From the NCBI GenBank assembly GCA_020137815.1, contig CM035361.1:2439542-2503541 (forward strand): 64,000 nt of DNA. The letters run 5' to 3'. The stretch comes from Hormiphora californensis (taxonomy: Eukaryota > Ctenophora > Tentaculata > Cydippida > Pleurobrachiidae). Below the pieces are notes generated by a model. That model worked only from the letters and a program-made list of their open reading frames with translations, was not told the DNA's origin and did not search any database. Both the position numbers and the translations under genes were made by a program. Numbering within the stretch: position 1 is the stretch's first letter; each line of letters opens with the position of its first letter. This document shows positions 56,878-64,000 of this stretch, piece by piece.

Positions 56878-59800
56878 TCACCGGACAGTGTATCGTGTAA
56901 CAGTTGATGTCTCATCTGCTATCAATACATCAAATGAAGTAGCATGATGTTGGCCCGCACACAACCAGTTAATCTTGGAACCATGGTACAATTTAAATAC
57001 ACCGTTCTCTGTTTCACCCTGATCCTCGTCATCAGGAGTTGTACTGTGCCTGCAGTGGGGGGGGGGGGGGTTGAGCATGGTGCCCTAATGAGTATGTCTA
57101 TTGATACCGGGGTCCACTAATAAAGTGAGAAATAAGGGGGTAACTGAAGATACTCACGGTTTGCCTAGCTAGACTGTGTTTACAAATGTAAAGGAGGGTT
57201 AGAAAATAACAACTCACGGTAAGGTGGAATGACCGTTACTAGCGCCACATTCCAGACCCGTTATATGTACAAAGCCATCGTTACCTCCCGTTACCACGGT
57301 TACCGGGTCGACCAGGCACACACAACCTGCCCAAATATGGAATAATTAGACACAAAACCTGCCCAAATATGGAATGCCTTGTGAGATGGTTCCGGTCTGT
57401 TCATATCATGAGTGATTGCCGTTCCACTAACCTGTTCCTGCACTGTGGGATGGTAAAGTTCTAAAGGGGACATAGCCCACTTTCTTGGACCCCAACCTCC
57501 ACACTTTAACAGCCCCGCTCCCATAGCCTGCCACTAAGTACCGTGATTTCCAATGTGTTGATATGGAGTTAACAAAGGGAGGGTTTATTACATGGACACC
57601 TGGAAAATAGGGGGGTGAAGAAGGACACTGACTGTACATCGCGCTACCTCGATGTACTCGCTACGCGGCCTCACGTAGCGGAAGAGGACGGTCTTATATG
57701 AGACAAGGGGTGAAGAAGGACGAGGGATTAGAATTTGGCTGATAATAGTTAGACAAAAGATCAAGATATATTGAACTATGATTAGAGAAATCTAGCAGGA
57801 CTAAAGATAAAATACGGCTCTGGTATAAATGGCTGTTGAAAGAATGGGAAATGCACCCCCAAACCTACCCTGTTGTTGAGAAGGCTCCAGAATGGTGTTC
57901 ATGGGCTTCTGTCTATACAAATCCCGGTGATGTATCTTGCAGTCCATACCACCTGATATAACGTGTTGGGCAAGGGTTAGTTACAAGGTTACAAGGTTTA
58001 GTAAATTCACCTTTCCTTAATCAAATCTTTGCAGTCGATTTGTTTCAATCGTATCTTCTAATCATCTAGGGTTACTATTTGAAGCATCAGTATTTGAAGA
58101 AGTAACCTACCTGAAACTATTTCGGCAGTGCGGCTTGGTACCCACTGAACACTAGCACAAATATTATCGTGTACAGTGTATCTACTGACAACCTCTCCTC
58201 TCTTTTTGATATCAAAACACATGACTTCTCCATTGTCATCGCAGCTTAGCTGAGGTGGGGGTAGATGTTAGCTGGGGGGGGGGGGGGGGTATTAGCTGGG
58301 GGTAGATATTAGCTGGGGGGTATTATAGCTGGGGTATTATAGCTGGGGTAGATATTAGCTGAGGAGGGGGTATTAGCTGAGGAGGTGGTATTAGCTGAGG
58401 AGGGGGTATTAGCTGAGGGCAGAGGGGGTAGATATTAGCTGGGGGGGGGGGGCGGTAGATATTAGTTGAGGGGGGGGGGGTAGATATTAGCTGGGGGGTA
58501 GATGTTAGTTGTGCGTGTTGCAGTAGTCCTTTCTGTACTGACTGACTATCAACAACCGCACAAGAACGGTGGATTGCTGTTTCTGACACAGACAAAATAA
58601 TACAACCGATTCCGAGCAAAAACTAAATCTAAACCGAAACAATAAAATATACTCATAAATGCGGCCATACTATTTCTCTCTCTCTACTCTACTCATTCTC
58701 GTGCAGAACTCATCTCTCAGATGCAGGGCTCTCTATGCAGAGTCTCGGGACTCATTTAGTCGCCAGCGTCTTAGTAAGCCACATTGCTAGACTAAGGCTG
58801 GATCTCAGACTAAAGCTCAGGCTATGCTTCAGATCACAGGAACTGACTCAACAGAAATGAACTCTCTCAGTGTCTCTCAAAGCAGAACTCAGGAACTGCA
58901 ACATCAGAACTCTCAGGGCCGAACTCACTCTAGTGTCTCTCTCAGGAACTGCCGGGAACTGACAAGTGTCCTCTCCTCTTGTACCAGCTGACCACACCCG
59001 TCTTCTCCTCCACACGTTCTCCATCTCTAATCTAGGGCGTAGGTAGTTCCCCATTGTCTCCAATTATCGGTAGATCTTCTGGAGCATCTGACTGGCTAGC
59101 TGCGGACTACTACGATTGTCAGACAAAAGCAGCTATTGTCTAACTTGGTACAACCGGCATACCAGATCAAACCACACCCGTGTGAAGTTTCTCTTTCAGA
59201 ATAATCAGCCTTTCTTCTCCTCCGGGAACAATGCATTCTAATCCGGTCAATACAAAATAACTCAGACTGCAGTGTCTAACAATACTGTAGCGGTGAAACA
59301 ATGAATAAACTCAGGTTTATTACCACAACAGACAAACAAGCCGAAAGCCAACAACAAACTCACATTCAGATGATAAACATACATGACTACCGACAAACAT
59401 GCATAGTGGATCAGCTGACAGTTCAGCTGATGCCACATCCACCCCTCTCTCCGAAGAAGAGAACTGCAGGTTCTTTACTAACTCCTTATAAATTCCCTGC
59501 GGAAATACAGCAGGCTGAGGTAACATCCATCCGGGATCTAGTTTTGTTCGGCCGAACTCGACTGACATTACTGCATGTCATTTAAACCATTCGGATACAG
59601 CACTCCTCCACCAGACATCAGTGTCACCTAATTTTTCGGTTTTCTCCATTCTAGTTCTCACCTAGCTAAGGACAGTGTTCTCAGGAACATTACATGTTGT
59701 GAATTAAACCATCTGGGTTCTAACCTTTCAACTTCCCGGGAAGCTAATTCTGGCCGACATCACTTCATCCATTAACCCTCAGGATTAACTACACTATATA

Positions 59801-62800
59801 GCAGACATGCAAACTAAATCCCGATTTCGCCGGAAATCACCAGATGCTTCTGTGCAACTCATAACCGTAACATAAACAGCCAGATACCGCGGGGAAACTT
59901 AACAAGACTTGACCTGCTTCAGTGCGGGGTTTCAGACCTTCAGAGTCTCAGTTTCGGGTCCCTAATGAACCGGGAAAAAAACATGCTACACTCAATGCTT
60001 CTCTCTCACACTTCACTACCACTTAAAAACTACAAGTCCACCTATAACACAGAAACTAAAACACTTACAGACAAATAGACAAACAACATCTAACTCAAAT
60101 CTCTCGAACTCTCAATCTCTCACTCTTCACAGAGACAACACTACACTATACACTACCACTACAAATCAACTAACAAGACATCAGGTCCAGGACTACACCA
60201 TACCCATCAGAGGCACACTCCAGCAGTAATAATCCACTGCTATCTAGTTCCGCTTGCAGAGTACTACTTGGCGAGGTCATGCTTGATCAGTGGCGGCCGC
60301 CAACTGGTGACCAGTCCCGCACAGCATGGCCAGTGCCATACGAGACCAGCGATCACCGCGAAGGCATGACTATTCTGTTAGCGGTCCACCACAGACCAAT
60401 CACACCAAAGCTCTCCTACAAGCCGAACCATTACCAGTACTGGCCCTGGGGACTCGTATAACAAACAGGCCTAATCAAACTTCAGAAACGGTCTCCGATT
60501 GACTCGTTTCTCCAGGCTTTCACCGCCACATCCCCAGGCTGAAGCAAACACTTAACAACACTCTCAGGAAACGTCTTAACTCTGCGTTCGCCAAGTACTG
60601 GTCCGTGCACATTTCAAAAATCCTCAATTCTTCAATACTCATATCTCTTCCGTGAGATATACCCGTGTATCCTCCGGCTCACTCCTACCGTGGCCATTCT
60701 TACATAGACAACTCAAGACAATTTCACAAATCTAAATGACAGTACAACACTCTTACATATCCTTCTAAGCACACACAAACACACTAACACACACCAACAC
60801 ACACCAACAATCTGTGCTTAGCAAATACAACCAAGATACAACCAAACCAGAAGCAACACAAAGATTCGCAGAGAAAATCAAACTCGGACAACTACTAACC
60901 TGGCTATAGCAGAGCCAATTACTGAATGAACTGCTTCACTTCCAGTCATCCTCACCCCTTTATACCAAGGTCTTCTCCAGAAATCGAACTGCAGGTCCTA
61001 GTTTCAGATACCACCAACCATCTCCAAATCATCAGGATTCTATATGCTGCTCCATACCACTCCAGAACACTCCGAGTTCCCCTGAAACGGAGTTAGGACC
61101 GGACTACGAGCACAGGTCTACCGTGTCTATCCATAACTGCAGCTGACTTCCACCAGACTTCCAATCTCGAACCAATCGATACAGCCGTGTAACGAAATTA
61201 TATCCTGGAATTCACCGGATTTCCAAAACTTTTCAGGTCAAGCTTTAGAGGAACTCGGGTTCGCCCTAAAATCTCCTTCATCCGTCGAAAACCACTGGGC
61301 CAACGGAGTGACCCTCTTTGTCACCGAGCACTCGAGCAGTTTACACCATCAGGGTGTCTCACCACTTCAACAAAAAGTCAAATTTGTATCCTGCAGGCCA
61401 TCGCGACATGTTCCTTCAGGGCAACACTGAAGCTGAAAGCGGTTTCAAACCTTTGAGCAGAACAACTATTTTGCCTCCGGGCTACAGTAGCTAGTCAAAA
61501 GAACTATCAAACACAGGGAAAACATTTCAAAACCATTTCTCTGGCCTCCGGGCTCTAACAGGACAGCAAAAATCCGTTCCTTCATCAGGGAAAATGGAAA
61601 TATTTAGCTGAAAATCAGTTTTCAGCTATCACATCAGATCAAAAATTTTCCTCCGGTCTACAACGAATCAACGGGACTACGATCAAATGCAATTGCATAG
61701 ACTAATCATCATCACCTCGGGGCTCTTACGGGACAACAGCAATCCCTAGCTGAAAACGGTTTTCAGCTAACACATCATATCAAACATCTTACCTCCGGGC
61801 AACGGTGCAGCGGGGAAACAGAACAACGATCATACACGGGGAAGACACAAAGACCAATTCAATAGCCTCCGGGATACTGGAATATATAACAGAACTACAC
61901 CAAAAATCAGGGTAACAAAGTAACAAACACTAGCGGATGAATTTCTCTCTGGCCTCCGGGCTCTACGGGACAGCAGCAATCCCACCGAAGCCACCATTTT
62001 GTGCGTGTTGCAGTAGTCCTTTCTGTACTGACTGACTATCAACAACCGCACAAGAACGGTGGATTGCTGTTTCTGACACAGACAAAATAATACAACCGAT
62101 TCCGAGCCAAAACTAAATCTAAACCGAAACAATAAAATATACTCATAAATGCGGCCATACTATTTCTCTCTCTCTACTCTACTCATTCTCGTGCAGAACT
62201 CATCTCTCAGATGCAGGGCTCTCTATGCAGAGTCTCGGGACTCATTTAGTCGCCAGCGTCTTAGTAAGCCACATTGCTAGACTAAGGCTGGATCTCAGAC
62301 TAAAGCTCAGGCTATGCTTCAGATCACAGGAACTGACTCAACAGAAATGAACTCTCTCAGTAGAACTGTCTCCGTACAGAACTCACTCTAGTGTCTCTAC
62401 TCAACTCCAAACTCTCGGTCTCTCTCAGGAACTCTCTCAGTGTCTCTCAACGCAGAACTCAGGAACTGCCTCAGCAGAACTGCCTCTCAGGAACTCCCTC
62501 TCAGGAACTGCTTCTCAGGAACTGCCAAGTGTCCTCTCCTCTTGTACCAGCTGACCACACCCGTCTTCTCCTCCACACGTTCTCCATCTCTAATCTAGGG
62601 CGTAGGTAGTTCCCCATTGTCTCCAATTATCGGTAGATCTTCTGGAGCATCTGACTGGCTAGCTGCGGACTACTACGATTGTCAGACAAAAGCAGCTATT
62701 GTCTAACTTGGTACAACCGGCATACCAGATCAAACCACACCCGTGTGAAGTTTCTCTTTCAGAATAATCAGCCTTTCTTCTCCTCCGGGAACAATGCATT

Positions 62801-63598
62801 CTAATCCGGTCAATACAAAATAACTCAGACTGCAGTGTCTAACAATACTGTAGCGGTGAAACAATGAATAAACTCAGGTTTATTACCACAACAGACAAAC
62901 AAGCCGAAAGCCAACAACAAACTCACATTCAGATGATAAACATACATGACTACCGACAAACATGCATAGTGGATCAGCTGACAGTTCAGCTGATGCCACA
63001 TAGTTGTTGAGAAATTTGTTGAGAAAGTAAATTATAAACCTCATATCTTATTGTTATCCTAATCTAAACTCATCCTCACCAGACCTCCAACTCCCACTTA
63101 CCAAATATTGCCCTTTTTCATCGGGTGCCAGCTGGTTTATCTCCTCTTCATGTTTCCCCTCGTATACCTCATACACCTATAACACAGTACACAAATTAGT
63201 ATAGTCTAGGTAGACAAAATCAGGTTTCATTCTCGCACACACCCACGTACCTCACCTAAACTTCTGGTATCATATACAAAGATGGAACTATCGCTTGCCA
63301 CGTAGAATTTAGCTGAAAATAGGATTCATTTTAGAATACTATAGCTCTAGGCGGGTTATTTTGATCAGGAAAGTTATACAATGATGTCAATCCCCCCCCC
63401 GTTCTACCTGTATCTAAGGTTACGAAGTTAACCCCCGAAGTTACCCCTTGCCAGCGCGCACGAAGGGGTTATTTCGTGACCAACCTGTATCTCTGGGGTT
63501 GAATGTTACACTGTTAACAGCCTCACCAGGGAGGGGGGTTAGAGATGCAACTAGTTCATCTCCAGATCTCCATAACATCACCCTCCCATCTTCACTTC
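56878..63598 (-). CDS. WDR53-like: WDR53-like WD-repeat protein, 3' eight exons (N-terminus not seen)
   Basis: WD40 beta-propeller protein; WDR53 family members are adaptors, some for CUL4-DDB1 ligases, so a scaffold role is inferred only. Exons (minus): 63485-63598, 63251-63312, 63102-63176, 58111-58249, 57869-57952, 57432-57599, 57218-57326, 56878-57049 (TGA), giving about 307 residues of an expected 350 or so. Signature text: GSEDGRVMLWRSGDE, KFYVASDSSIFVYDTRS, EEEINQLAPDEKGQYLLSCD, YLVAGYGSGAVKVW, TVVTGGNDGFVHITG, and the family-specific ending KINWLCAGQ...VLIADETS. The first exon (start codon and first blade strand) is not recognisable between 63599 and 64000 and probably lies beyond. 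The 4.85-kb intron after 63102 contains a full LTR element, and its end is a minisatellite of the next exon's acceptor. Confidence 0.9.
58249..58510 (-). repeat. G-rich minisatellite echoing a WDR53-like splice acceptor
   Basis: The authentic junction is CCCACCTCAG/CTAAGCTGCG at 58249. Upstream in the intron (58255-58500) about ten irregular units read, on the minus strand, C-run, CCTCAG or CCCAG, CTAATATCTACC. They mimic the polypyrimidine tract, AG and CTAA start of the exon. Unit length varies because of the C runs. Confidence 0.85.
58512..59437 (-). repeat. 3' LTR (926 bp)
   Basis: Direct repeat partner of 62002-63000, begins TGCGTGTTGCAGTAGTCC on the plus strand and ends CAGCTGATGCCACA. 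Single-base differences (for example CGAGCAAAAAC versus CGAGCCAAAAC) are rare. Confidence 0.92.
62002..63000 (-). repeat. 5' LTR (999 bp)
   Basis: Longer than its partner because a stretch of imperfect CAGGAACT/CTCTCAG repeats at about 62360-62530 is expanded. The internal repeat block lies in the same position in both LTRs. Confidence 0.92.
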
Positions 63599-64000
63599 CT
63601 GGAAATATGATGGGGGGAGTTATATATCGGCCATTGCCCATTTGGAGAGTTTGAAAGTTTCAATTCGTATAGCGATAGACATTTTAAAAGGTTCTAAGAA
63701 ATAGATGGAGTGAGAGTTGAGACAAAGATAAATGGAGAGAAAGACAATGGCCGGGTATATAAAATATTTGTTTCATAGAGCATGCAGCTGTAGTAACACA
63801 GCATTGTATTGTGAACAAAAAGCTTTGATACACCGCTGTTGTTTAGTGTGGTTTACTGTGTTGTTGTTGCTGCTGTGTCTCAGTGGTCTTTGTTACAAAC
63901 TATATATGTTCATATCAGTTGACTCGATAAATATCCTAGCTAGACCTTGATGTATGTTTATTATGGGTATTATAGAGGCTTAGGTTTATTGTTAAAACTT
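63599..64000. other. Right edge, presumed first intron of the WDR53-like gene
   Basis: No exon with WD-repeat sequence is visible. Contains short AT-rich and GTT-rich stretches only. Confidence 0.4.

Larger units (their letters stand above)
58512..63000 (-). mobile_element. Complete non-autonomous LTR retrotransposon in WDR53-like intron
   Basis: Two long direct repeats, 58512-59437 and 62002-63000, begin TG and end CA on either strand and are flanked by TAGTTG on both sides (58506-58511 and 63001-63006). They are nearly identical except for one block near 62360-62530 that is about 70 bp longer. Orientation is minus: next to the 62002 LTR, after 5 bases, lies a primer-binding-site-like TGGTGGCTTCGGTGGGAT (minus, 61996-61979; it starts TGG like a tRNA CCA complement), and next to the other LTR is a purine tract CGGAGAGAGGGGTGGA (minus, 59453-59438). 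The 2.56-kb interior has no gag/pol frame, so it depends on enzymes from elsewhere. Confidence 0.93.

Overview
The window is nuclear DNA from an animal. Its genes are split into many short exons with GT...AG introns, and one gene joins trypsin, LDL-receptor class A and SRCR domains, a mix typical of metazoan secreted proteins. The species cannot be fixed from the sequence; a small, intron-rich, transposon-laden marine invertebrate genome fits (a ctenophore is one candidate, unproven). No CRISPR array, operon, rRNA gene or bacterial-style feature was seen. Splice sites below were placed by eye, and for every gene the exon lengths and phases were checked to add up to a whole number of codons.

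Genes, left to right: a cytochrome P450 (minus, 7 exons, 5477-7988); a protein with six EF hands (plus, 7 exons, 13772-15771); a CREG-family secreted protein (plus, 6 exons, 16525-22089) carrying an antisense LINE in intron 4; a DNAJB-type Hsp40 co-chaperone (minus, 9 exons, 23007-27257); an exocyst subunit EXOC3/Sec6 (minus, 24 exons, 33508-45294) with an unusual NPF-rich tail and a multi-pass membrane-protein exon nested in intron 13 (37852-38502); a 1,434-residue secreted trypsin-LDLa-SRCR protein (plus, 17 exons, 47471-55520); and the 3' eight exons of a WDR53-like WD-repeat gene (minus, 56878 to at least 63598), whose large intron holds a complete non-autonomous LTR retrotransposon. The genes look functionally unrelated (detoxification, calcium binding, lysosome/secretion, protein folding, exocytosis, extracellular proteolysis).

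Most of the rest is mobile DNA: at least a dozen long near-perfect inverted repeats (foldback/MITE-like), several nested in one another; three CR1/L2-like LINE regions, all broken; a hAT element with a perfect 8-bp target duplication; a tRNA-derived SINE; and many long (GA)n tracts.

The most striking pattern is that minisatellites or short tandem duplications overlap 3' splice junctions again and again: CREG exon 3, EXOC3 exons 2, 19 and 21, WDR53 (exon starting at 58249) and the first coding exon of the EF-hand gene. In these the intron end, the AG, and often the first bases of the exon have been copied 2 to 17 times, giving rows of decoy acceptors.
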